The notes under the pieces are model-generated. The model worked only from the letters and a program-made list of their open reading frames with translations, did not search any database and had not been told where the DNA came from. The position numbers were made by a program, and so were the translations under genes. Positions 1-12,300 of a stretch of 64,000 nucleotides of DNA are shown piece by piece. Position 1 is the first letter of the stretch. The number at the start of each line of letters is the position of its first letter. The DNA is from Cloacimonetes bacterium UBA5210 (lineage in GTDB: Bacteria > Cloacimonadota > Cloacimonadia > Cloacimonadales > Cloacimonadaceae), in contig DHVK01000033.1 of NCBI GenBank assembly GCA_002412625.1, positions 1 through 64,000 on the forward strand, read 5' to 3'.

Positions 1-209
1 CCAAACACAGCACGGTGGAGCTGAAGATCTATAACTTGAAAGGGCAGTTGGTGCGGACCCTGCACCAAGGCCAGCAGACAAAAGGCGAACAGGTATTGGC
101 TTGGGAAGGCTGTGACGACCGGGAGAAGCCGGTCTCATCCGGCATCTACCTCTTGCGCATCACGGTGGATGGTGCGCAACGAAGAGCTGTGAAGCTGCTG
201 AAACTGTGA
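1..209 (+). CDS. C-terminal end of a secreted protein with FlgD-like/T9SS type A sorting domain (5' end outside window)
   Basis: The reading frame is open from base 3 and stops with TGA at 207-209, so this is the 3' end of a gene that begins before the window. The roughly 68 residues match the C-terminal FlgD-Ig-like/T9SS type A sorting domain: VELKIYNLKGQLVRTL, then an SSGIYLLRI strand and a final KLLKL. Two other proteins in the window (25501-28359 and 61602-63350) end in the same way. In the established family this module marks proteins for outer-membrane export and attachment by a Por-like system; the catalytic or binding part is not visible here. A GTG at 15 could be mistaken for a start, but the sorting-domain similarity continues upstream of it. 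It is convergent with the giant gene at 383-14728. Confidence 0.85.
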   Translation, partial: KHSTVELKIYNLKGQLVRTLHQGQQTKGEQVLAWEGCDDREKPVSSGIYLLRITVDGAQRRAVKLLKL

Positions 210-333
210 TATCGGTTGTGCACAATTGACATAGCCAACGAAGAAGCAAGAGGGCGTGGACAAATCATCAGGCTCTAGCTTTATCTGGATGATGTGATAA
301 AAATCCTACCGCCACAAATCAAGTTATCAGCAA

Positions 334-363
334 ATGCCCGCTCCCAGGAGAAGGAGCGGGCAT
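334..363 (-). terminator. Terminator-like hairpin between convergent genes
   Basis: A perfect 11-bp inverted repeat (ATGCCCGCTCC / GGAGCGGGCAT, 8-nt loop) lies 20 bp beyond the stop of the 4781-aa gene and 125 bp after the plus-strand gene. On the minus strand it is followed only by a short T-rich stretch (ATTTGC), so a factor-independent terminator is likely but not ideal. It could serve either strand. Confidence 0.5.
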
Positions 364-382
364 CGGATGTATCGGTACAGAC

Positions 383-3300
383 TTAGGGAGTGCTTGTTTT
401 CGAGGCTTTTCTATCGGTTTTGAATTGTGGAGTTATCGGATCTTGCCGGGGGGCGATGTAGATTGTGTTGCCACGGCTATTCAGGAAGGTTCTAAGCTGA
501 GCCCGGGTTCCAGCAAAACCAATCACGGTGTAGAACATGCGTTCATGCTGTGCTGCATCCGGATGAGTGAAGCTTGTGGCACCTTCGGTTTCACCAATGT
601 ACCTGAAAGTCCCGCTGGGCAGATTGTTAGCATAGCAGATATAGAAGTTCGGGCTGGCGGGTTCACCATATATATCTGTTTGAACGGGGTCCCACACCAG
701 CGTGATATCGGATTGAGACAGGTTCAAGCGCAGATTAGCGGGGGGCATCAGGATGACGTTTTGCACCAGGATATGGTTTCTCAGGAGCAGACTATCAACC
801 AGGGTTCCGGTTTGGATCACCAGTTTCACATCATATCTGCCCAGTCCCGGGGGAATCCAGGATGGGTGTTCCAGAGTGCTGTCGATTTGGCCATCGTTGT
901 CGAAATCCCAGGCGAAGGTGCTGATGTCGGCAGGATGTCCCAAGCTCTGGTTGGTGAATTGGATGGCTTGATCCAGGCTCACGAAACGGAGATCCGAAAC
1001 AAACTCCGCATTATGCAGATAGATGTTCGCTCCGATATCGCGGATGCTATCATCAGGATCTGCCGGCAGAGTTGGATCTCCGGCATCAATCATCGGGCTA
1101 TCGTGATGCAGAGCAAAGTTCAATTCACTTTCATCCAGAAACAGGGGATCGATGTTCAGGTTTCCTTCTCCGGGATATGCTTGCGGGGTACGGGTATTGC
1201 TGTAACTGATATTTAGGCTGGAAGCGATGGCATAAAAGACGTCGTCCAGCTGGTTTTCCGCCCAGGCAATGTTGTTTGTGAAGTTCACAGCAGAGGACGT
1301 TGCTGCCAGAGCCTGGGAGTAATTGAATATTGTATTGTTGATCACGCTGACATCCTGACTGCTGTGCACCTTGATCGCCGGTATGGGGTTTTGCATAGTC
1401 GGGTGTTCTTTTGCCAGCTCATTGTACTCCATATATGATCCGGGTCCGCCGTTTTCGATGAAGACGGCGATATCGTTGTTCAGAAGACGGTTTTTGCTCA
1501 TGCGTAAGGTAGAACCCAGAGCGTGAATTCCATGCGCGTATTCTTGAATCAGGCAATCTGTGATCTCGGCATCAATTCCGGGAGATAGCAGGATGCCGGT
1601 GCCCACGTTGCGCACTGTATTGCTGGTGTTTCGCACCCGAATATTGGAGAGGGTTGGCTTCGCGGCATACATCTGGTTGCTGTTGTGGATGGCGATGCCC
1701 TGATAGTATCCTTCGAGCGAGTTGTTACTTACCGTGATGCGGGGTATATCCTGAATGTAAATGCCGATTCCGGTATTGCGCACAGTATTCGCGGTGTTTC
1801 GCACGCGGATGTTTGAGATCGTCGAAGGTGCTGCCAAGGTGCTGTTGTTCAAGCCGATAACGCTGATTCCATGGTGATACTCATCGATATCGATATCAAA
1901 CAGGCGCACTTGCAAGTTACCCTTTAGTTTGATTCCTGTGTTTTCCACACGCACTGTGTTACTGGTGTTGCGCACTCGAATATTGGAGATCGTGGGACGG
2001 TTTGCCAGCTCCGGGTTTTCATTCTCGAAATCGATAGCGGTGTCATAATTGAATATGCTATCTTGGGTGACAATGACCCGCTCCAGATTGCGCAGTTTGA
2101 TTCCGATTGTGTTGTTACGCACTGTGTTGCTGGTATTTCTTACCCGGATATTGGAGAGTGTGGGCGGAGCAGCGAGAGTGCTGCCATCCCCGGTGTAACT
2201 GAGGCCGATGGGATAGTCCTCGATATCGACGCCCTGGAAATCTGGTAATACTTTGCCGGAAAGATAGATTCCCACAGAGTTGTTGCGCAAGGTATTGCTA
2301 GAGTTCTTTACCCGAATATTCGAGATAGTGGGGGCAGAAGCCGCGAATTCCGCGGCAATTTCGATTCCGGTATTATAGTTCAGGATTTCTACATTCTGAA
2401 TGGTTGGTGAAGCAGCACCAGCAATTCTGATGCCGTATTCATCGGAGAACACCATCAGGCTGTCTTTGCTAATCACGCAATCCTGGATCGTGGCATTACC
2501 AAAGAGCATGAAGGGGGTTTCGGCGTCCTTGATGGTGCTGTTCGAGATCAGCATATTATCCACATCGCTGGGGACGACAAAGCCCTTCCAACGATCGGTG
2601 CTAAGCGGTCTGAAGTTCACGGAGTCAGCTTGCAGGCTGCCATGCACGGTAATGCTTACCTCGGCGTTTATGATGTTTATCTGCACCTCAGGATCGATGC
2701 TAAGAGTGCTGTCGGAAGGAATGGTGATGGGTCCGGTGATGTTGTAGGGTGCGTTTTCCAGAATCCAGCTACCCACAGCGTTCCCCCCGGGGATGTTTGT
2801 GCCGCGCACAAAAATGCCGTCGGTGAACACGAATTCATCCTGATGGATAATGTCTTCCTGGATTTTGTGCATTATTCTCAGGCGGGGGCTTTTGAATCCT
2901 CCCAGGGCATACACGTGGACGGGGTGCATTTCTTCGCTATCCACGATGCTGTCGTTATCAAAATCCCACTCGAAATGAGTGATGTTCCCGGGACTGGTGT
3001 TTTGGAACTCGACCGGTACACCTGCTAAAACATCCGTATGACTGGTGCTAAAGCTCGCGCTCAGCCCCGCCAAAATCCGGACGGTTAGCTCTGCAGTGGT
3101 GATGCTTCTGCCAAAATTGTCATTCAGCGAGATAATCACGGTTTCTTCACCAAACCAATCTCCGGGAGCGCTGAATGTGACTGCCAGGCCGGTTGCAGAC
3201 CAGATGAAATTGGTGTTTCCGGTGATCGAGATGGTGATCAGATCAAGGTCTGTATCCGGATCAGAGACAAAGGGCGCGAAATCCACCGTATAATCTGTGT

Positions 3301-6300
3301 AACGCAGGAATTCGACTACAGGGGGGAGATCGTCAAATTGCGGAGGATCATTTACAGCCAGAACGTGTACCCAAACCGTTTGGGATGTTGATGCTGAATG
3401 GGGATCCAATGCGGTAATCACGATCTGCCCGGAGCCGTAGTAATCTTGTGCGGGGTAGATGCTCAGCAGCGGGCCATCATGCTGAAAGATAAGCTGAGGA
3501 TGGGGTGAAACGCTGAACCAAAGCTCATCTCCATCGGGATCGCTGAAATATGGCGTTAAGTCGAAACCTAATAGCGGAGTATCTTCATGTAGCTCGAAAT
3601 CCGGTAATGGTTGGGCAACTTCGGGAGCACTGTTGAGCACAAAGACGAAGTTATGTTTTGTGGTTTGATGGTTTTGACTGGTGTCGTTTGTGACATTCAG
3701 GCTTACCGTATAGTTTCCGGCACCGAGATAGGTGAAGCTCGGATTCTCGAGGCTACTGTCAATGACGCCATCGCCATCAAAATCCCACTCCCAGACCACG
3801 ATTTGCGAGCCATCGGTGGTGTATGATTCTGAAACAAAGTTTACCAATAGCGGAGCATATCCTGTGATGGGTTCGGCACTGAACTCCGCGATCAGGGATC
3901 TGGGGCTCAGGGTTATTTGCAGTTCGATCTCAGTCGTGGGTTGGGCGGGGTCATTGGAATGGATGAGTAGCTGACCAAAGTAGAGACCGTCTTGTAATCC
4001 TGTACTGTTGAAGCTCAGTATCATCTGGGTTTGTTCCGCGGGATCAAGAGTAGTATCCGGAACTTGGGTTTGCACCCAATCCAGGCCCAGGACTTCGATT
4101 TCGTCGATTATCAGGTTTCCCAAACCGGTGTTACTGATGTTCACTTGTTGTTCGATTACGGCATACTGGTCCATCTCGAAGAATATCTGGTTTGCCGAAA
4201 CAGATATCTGGGGAGCAGAAATTCCATTGGCGCTCAGATTGACCGCGATTGTGGGATTTTCGGGATCATTTGAGCTTACACTAAGCATGGCATTGATGGG
4301 TCCCACCGCGTTCAGATTGGCGAAGACGGGTAGTTCATATGAACCGCCGGAGGGAATAGAGAATTGGCTGATAGAGCTTGAGAACCTGGGACTGCTGAAG
4401 TTCAGTGATCTCACTTGCAGAGTGGCAGCGCCCAGATTCGTGAGCACAAGGTTTTTCTGGGAGCCGTATCCAGGATACAAGTCCCCAAAATCCAGGCTTT
4501 GCGCGCCAGCAGTAATGAGAGGCACATTTGCCAGGATGGAGATCGGTAACTGAGTGCTATCCTGCAAGAAATTGGAGTTAGCGTCATATACTTCCACTTC
4601 AGCGTAATAGTGGCCGGGCGTGAGTTCGGGGGGAATGTTCCAGATCACATTGGTGTTTGCCGGTTGATAAGCGTGCAGTTCCATTTGCCGGGTGTGGGTG
4701 TTCAGCATCTGGGTTCCGGTTGCATCTTTCAGGCGAGATACCACGCGTACTATCTGAGTATAAAGATCAGTTTCGATAGACTGAGTGAGGGACAGCTGGG
4801 AAGCGGGGACAGGCATCTGAGGTTCGTAGATTAACTGGCTGATGTGCGCGTTTGTGAAATTCCTGTTGCAGGTGATGCTGCCCCACATGATCATGATTCC
4901 GTCCGGATCAGGAACGGTGGTATCGTGGACGATGCGAACAGTGTTGGGGGTCTGGGAATCAGCATCAAGCCAGGCAGGATTCACATTGAAGTTTGATATC
5001 TGCATTTCAGTGTTGGGAGTTGCCAGGTATCCAACCAGATAGTTATTTACATATACCTTGTGTTGGGAGTTTGGCTTCAGGCTCTTGGCCAGAATCCTAA
5101 GCTGAGCGTTCGATATCTGGGTTTCATCAAGGAAGATGTTGAACTCGATCGGGGCAAGGGCTGAGTTGTGGGTAACCAGGACGTCCATGTCACCATCGGG
5201 GTTACCGGTGCCCAGATTATCTTCATTATCTGTGGTGGTGTATCCGTATTCTGCAAAAAGCAGATACACGGGGATAATTCTTTGTGGGGTGCTTTGAGAA
5301 TTTGAGTTAAGCTCCAAATATGCGATGTATTGATCGTAGAGCAAATCATGAGTGCTGATCGTTAGGTTTACCTGAACTGAATTTCCCGCGTTCAAGATAC
5401 CGGATGAAGGAGAGAGGCTCAACCACGGGGCATCGTTTTGCAAGTTCCAATTCAGGGTTCCATTTCCGGTATTGCTGATTGTGAATCCGGAGCTAAGTGT
5501 TTCGGCTTGCATCGAGCTGATATCCAGATACTCTGGATTGACAGTGTAAAAGACCGGATGCTCGGCGGTTCCCTGCAATGCAACCTGGTAATTTGCATTC
5601 AGGCTATTGTTGCGCAGCAGCATGAATCCGGAAGCTGCTCCGGCTTGAGTGGGCGCATAGGTAACAGGAAGGATAGCCGTGCCTTGCGGCAAGATTTGAA
5701 TATCGAAGATCTGAGTGCTGAAGGCATTGTGGCTGAATTCGATCCTGTTTATGCTCAGAGGTAGGTTGCCGGAGTTTGTGATAATCAGGTTTTGGCTGCT
5801 TTGAGATCCGACGAGGGTAAGCGGGAAATTCAGGCTATTTGTGTTTGACCCGATAATCGGACTGCCCAAGATCGCGGTTCCGGAGTAAGGAATCTCCAGA
5901 TTTGGAGTGTCCGGGTCGTTACTGATTACCTCAATCATTCCGGAGAAGTTTCCGCTCACGCTCGCTGTGTATTGTAAGTTCAGCTGTGCCGAAGATCCGG
6001 CAGCGATGCTTGCCGGGATACCAGTGATGGCAAGGGCAGGATTTTGGGAAGAAATGGAACTGATCAACAGAGGAAGCTGCCCTGTGTTATTCAGCGTAAG
6101 CTGGCTTACTTTGGGAACCGTAACGATCACATTGCCCATGTTGATGGGGGAGGGACTAACATCCAGATGCGGTAGCGGCGTAAGCCCTGTTCCGCTAAGA
6201 GCGATGTGCTTATCTGTTGCCAGATTACTATTCAGGACGAAAGCTGCTGCATATTCTTGCGCCAGAGTCGGGCTGAAGCGAACCGGAATGTACAACGAAT

Positions 6301-9300
6301 CGCCCGGGGCAATCGATAGGGGGAATATTGCAGAACTGGTGAAAGAAGCTTCCGCGCAAGTGTATGAGGAGATGTTCAATACCGCTGTGCCACTGTTCTT
6401 TAGCTTGAAGTTTTTGCTTGCATAGGCGTTTGTATATACTCCAAGGTAGTTGTAAACTGCGGGGGTGATTGTCAAGCCCGGTTCAGGGGTTTTGCCGAAG
6501 CCAAGCACATTGTAAGTGAGTTCAGGATTGCCATGGGCGTTGCTGGAAATGGTCATTTCTGCAGATATCTGTCCATGTGCAGCGGGGCTGAAGGTTATTG
6601 TAAGGATCCGCGTAGCTTTGGGAGCAATGCTGAAACTGCTGTTGCTGATCGTGAAATCCGGGCTGGAGAATTCGATATGACTCACTTGCAGAATATCCGT
6701 GCCGGGATTGTGTACTACAAGCTCCATTATCCGGCTTTGGCCGATCAAAGTGCTATCAAACACAGCGCTTTGGGGGTTCAGGCTGATCCCCGGATAGCCG
6801 GTAAGCGCAAGACTCACCGGAATATTCTGGATGGGGCTGTCGGGGTCGTTCGAGCTGATCTTCAGCGTTGCGGAGTAGTTTCCACCATTCATCCCGGAGG
6901 GATCCAGCTTCAGCGGAATATGAGACGATTGATCTGCCAGAATTGTTCCGTAAGATATGGTGGAGCCTAACCATGAACCATCATCCACTCTTAACAGCGG
7001 ACCGTCGAAATCCGCCACCAGGAAGTCATTTCCATCATGGCAGAGGGTGTAGGTAAGAGCATTATCCCAAGCAGCATGAGAAGAGACAAGCGCGACCCCG
7101 CTTTCGCCTACATTCAGTTTCAGGATTTTGCCACCCGAGGGCACTCCACCCACGATGACGTTTTGATAGGCATAGATGGCAGTATCAGTGTATTGCGGAA
7201 TCCGATGTAAAGCGGAGAGATTGCTCTGATTCAGATAATGCACACTCTTCAGCATCCCGTTGGCATCGAATCTGCGGAAGCTGGTGGGGGAAGAGCTAAA
7301 CGCGCTTGCAACGATGATATCCGTGCCATCGAAAGTAAACGCGGGAAATGAGCCGATATTGGTGGACATTGTTCTATGGGGAAGACTGCGGACGCTGATG
7401 CTGAGATCTTCAGGATAGTAGAAATATAGGATGCCGCCTTCACCACCGATCACAAAACTGCTGCCATTCCAGGCAATTCCGTAGGGGCTGTCATGAATCA
7501 TGTATTCAGCGATCACGTTTTGGGCTTCGAGATCAAAACACAGCAGATCGGTACTGTTGTTTCGCACCGCGAAGAGCTGATTGTTCAGCACTATTGCACC
7601 ACTGGTGGAATAGGGGAAGGGCATGGAACTCAGAATATCTCCGGGGAGCCTTGTATTAGTGGAGCTTCTGCTGCCTTCGAGGTTGATCTGAAGCTGATAG
7701 TTCAGCTCGGTTAGCCCGGTGTTTTGAATCTGGATGGGTACGACTGTGGAAGCATCGTTCATTAGATTAACGTTCACTTGAGTGGGGTTGACCGCGATGT
7801 TCGGAGCTTCAAGGCATTCTCCGGATAGTGAGATCTGAACCTGTGCGTGCTGTGGGTCATTGGTCTGGAAGCTGATTGTTCCGGAGTCTTCACCCAGAGT
7901 TTCCGGGTTGTATGTTATGTTCAGCATGCCGGCTGTCCACGGCGCAATGTTCAAAGAATTCTGGTCCACCGTAAAGGCACCGGAGCTGCTGATATTCTCG
8001 ATTTGCAGGATTGCACTGCCGTTATTTTCGATCATGAGCTGAAGTGTCCGTGGATAACCCAGGTAGCATGCACCGAAATCCAGAGATTGCGCCGATGCGC
8101 TATATCGGGGGATACCGATTACCTGCATGCTGAGCGGAATAAGCACCGGATTGTGGAGTGGATCGTTTGTCACCAGCTTCAACTGTGCGTTGTATTGACC
8201 GGCAAAACTGTTCAATGCACTGAATCTGATGTTCAGATCGGTGCTCGTTCCGGCGGGTATGCTACCGGATCTGTTTGACAGGCTTACCCAATTGAACTCA
8301 GCCTGACCATCGTCTATGCGCTTCATATAATCCATATCGTTTTGCAGAATGTAGAGATCTCTGCCATTGTGCGCCAAGGAATAACACGCACCCATCGCCA
8401 CGCTCAGAGTGTCAACTATCTGCACCTCATTGGAAGTGATCTTGAAGCTAACTAATCTTTGTAAACCGGATTGAAGCGCGTAGAAGGGCGCGGCAGTGTG
8501 TTCAGGCACATGTATGATTTGGCTGCTACGGCTTAAAACAGTGTTGAATAACTCCAAGAAATTGCCATTGGTGTTGAATCTGTAGATTGGTTTGTTGTTA
8601 TTGTTTACGTCCATGACATACAAGCTGGAATTTGCATATACTACAGTTGCAGGATAGTTCACCATGGGGTTCAGGAAGTTCATTACAGCCACCAGATTAC
8701 TATTGTATTTGTAGATTCTCCCGCTGGTAGAACCGATGTAAAATGCGGTACCGTCTGAAGTGATACTGTATGGGTTGTTATGGATTGTCCACTCTGCATC
8801 AATGGTCTGTGTTTCTGGGTTATAGCGCTTGAGCTGATTGGAGCTCTGACTCACAAAATAGAGTTTACCGTTCAACCAGGTCATGCCTCTGCTTCCGGTA
8901 TTGAGGCCGGGATAGATGCCATCCACGTTACTGCGGGAGTTGTCCAGCAGAGTCGCCTGATAGCTGAGGGGCAAACCTTGGGCATTACTGATGTTTACCG
9001 TGGCATTTGTGATAGTACCATAATCCAGGTTCAGACTCAGGCTTTCCGGGCTGTAGCTCATCAGCGGAGGCAAGGCTCCGGCGCCAGATAATGGGATTTC
9101 GAATTGAGCCTCATCTTCAAGATTGCCGGAGAAACTTAGGATGCCGCTGTAGTTATCGACCGCGGTAGGACTGAAGCTTACCGGCAGATCGTAGCTTTCT
9201 CCTGGCGCTAAACTGAGCGTATTCACAGGAATACTGAAGCTGGGGTTGGACGTAATAATATCGTTGAGGATCAGTTCTGCCGATCCATTGTTACTAATTG

Positions 9301-12300
9301 TCAATTGCTTCTGTTTGGTCGTATTGATGATTACTTCAGCAAAATCCAGACTGCTGTTACTGAGCGTAATCCCCGCGTTTCCACTGACGTTGAACTCCAG
9401 CGGGAGGTTGATGAGAGACTGGGTATAGTCATTTGAGCGCAGTTTCAGGTTTGCATGATATGTCCCTGCCAAAAAATCACTTGCATCCAGATGAAGCTGC
9501 ACGTTCAGTCCGCTATTGGCTTCAGATAGAGCCCATGCCGGCGCTAATGAGACCCACTTTGGAGTAGCTGAGACGGTGGAAACAGGGAAGGTGGGCGCGC
9601 CTCGCAGGCTTGCCGTGGTGTGATAGATGCTGCTATCCATCCCATTACCAGCGTCCCAATTCCAATATCCGCCCAGGTTCTGTTCATAAGGGTTTACCTT
9701 GGTGAACATTCTGTGCCTGATCGTTTCTACCGGTCGAGCGCTGCGGTAGATCACAAACTCATCTAGAGAACCCTCTAACAGGTATTTGCGATTGTTTTCC
9801 GCTTCATACTTGCCCAAAACCCAGTCATCGGTGTTGCCATTGTATCCGGCTAGGCTCAAGCTGCCCATGTTCTCTCCATTCAGATAGATACGCAGCTCAT
9901 TATCAGAGTAGCTGAGGGCCATGTGATACCAATTGTTCAGAGTAACGGCGCCGTTCAAGCTGATGCTTTGCAGACCTGAGCTGTTGCGGGCCTGAAGCAC
10001 AAGTCTCTTACCGGTTTCGGAAGTGGCAAAGCCATCACAATATACTCCCAAAAACCCGGGTTTAGTAGTTTCAGACTTGCTGAAGATGTATTGCCTGCCG
10101 CCATTTACACTGCTTCCGCTTGCGGTACCGCCCAGGTTGGAATCGACTTTGAACCATAGCGAAAGGCTGAAGCTGCCTCCCACGAGCTGGATTTCACTTC
10201 GATTGGGAATTCGTACAAACTGAGTGTTGGGTACACTATATCCCCGAAGTCTCAGGGCTTTACCCATGTTCTCGTCAATTGCCCAGGTGAGCGGTGAGCC
10301 ACCACTGTTCCCGATATATAACTCGGCATTCCCGGTTCCACCGCTTTCCGCACTTGATGAAATGCTCTGGGGGGTAATCGTGATTTGCGGAGGATATACC
10401 GCTGTGGCATAGACGGGGATTTGCAAGATAGGTTCATTTGCCGCGTTTGATACGATCTGCAAAGCTGAATTGAAGCTTGCCTCAATCAGCGGCGTGAAGC
10501 TGATGCTCAGTACCGCGCTTTGCTGATAAGCAATGCTGAGCTCGGAGGGGCTGAAGCTGAAGTCCGTATGTGGTAGAATGACATCGCTGATGTGCAGATC
10601 CTGAGGCCCGGGATTGGTGACCACAATCTGCAAACTGCGGCTATCGCCAATGAAGCAATTTCCGAAATCCAGATAATGCGGGTTCACAGATATATAGGGT
10701 AGATTTGGGATGACTTCAGCCTCCAATGCGATTTCCAGAGCCGGGTTGTGGGGGTCATTGCTCAGGATGGTCAAGACTCCGCTGAAGGCACCGATTTCGT
10801 TCCGGATAAAGCTTATGGTAATATCCTGTTCTGTTCCGGGAGTTAGCGATGCGCTTGCAGGATCAGCGCTAATCCCAGGAGTCTGGGATCCGACGCCAAT
10901 AATCTGCAGGTTCATGTTCCCGGTGTTCGTAATGGTGATTGTGCTGGTATCTGCGATTCCGGCGGGGATGATGCCAAAATCCACCAGTTCGGTATTGAGG
11001 ATAATGCGTGGTTGGTTTGGCAAAACTTCAATCTGCACTTCATCTGTATCCTGCAACAATCCGCTCTGAATGTCATAAACCTCGCAGACAATTTTGTAAA
11101 ACCCGCTGGCGAGCACTTCGGGTAGTTGAATGTTCTCCACGAAGCTGTTGTCCGCTCCGTTTTCCAAGATCATGGTTCGATTCAAGGTTTGTAGCCGGTT
11201 GCCTTGCAGGTCATTCAACGAAGTGTAAACAAGCACATTCTGGCTTGCCAGTTGAGTATCCAGCGCAAGCACCGTCGCCACCGTTTCTGAGGCTATATAA
11301 GATGCTTGATCCGTCTGCATATAGAGGATTCCCGCGTCTAGCACCATGCTGTTCAGCACCAATTGTCCCTGGCTCACAATGATGCCATTTCCTTGCTCAA
11401 AGGTATCCACTTCGATGCGGATCAGATTTTGATCTTGCACCCAGAGCGGATCGAGCTGGAATCCCGTGAAGCTCTGTCCACTCCCACCGGGAATCAGGGT
11501 CCCGACCGGATGATCATTGAAAAACACGGGGCAGTTTTCGAAGCTATCTACTCCCGATGCGGTCACGATCAATCTGGCCGTCTCAGCATCCGGGATATTG
11601 CTGAAGATGTTAAACTCGATGGGTGCTTTGGGTGAGTTATGCTGAATGAGCACGCCCATATCCAGATCCGGGTTTCCGCTGTTTTGGTTGTCGTTGTTAT
11701 CGTAGTTACAGAAATGGTATAATTGCTTGATATACTCAAGACTTAGGGGTAGGTTGGGTCTGTAAACATCGTTTGATATGAACCTCAAATTGGCTTCATA
11801 CATTCCCCCGGAGAGGTTTGTGGGAATGCAGCTGATGCTTAGGCTTTGCCATGCTCCGGGAGCGATTGTGCCACCGTTGGGATTCACATCCAACCAAGAG
11901 GTGCCATCACCGGTGTCTTCCAGCTCCAGTTGCCAAACCAGGCTTTCCTCGCCACTGTTCGAGACTTGGATTTGCTTCCCGGCAAAGCTGTCCCCGATGC
12001 TGAAGATTCTTAGCTCAGCATTAGAGAGCTCTATCGTGGGTGGCTTCTTCAGCGTGGCGGTGAGAGGGATGTTGAGTTGAGGCTGCCCGGGATCGTTAGT
12101 CAATAACTGCAATTGTCCCGGATACTCTCCCGAGCTGTTAGCAAAGATTCTGATCTCTGTGGTTTGCTGCGAGAAGGCGGCTATGTTCAGGCTTTGCGGA
12201 GTTACGGAGTAACCTGCTCCGCTGGTGCTAAGATTTACCATCAGAACATCCGATCCGGTGTTTTGTATGGCAAACTGGCGTCCAACGATCTGACCTGTAT

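Noticed and set aside
1600..2336. Regularly spaced repeats as a possible CRISPR array
   Set aside because: The spacing of 168 bp is far too long, the reading frame is maintained and the units encode beta-helix coils.
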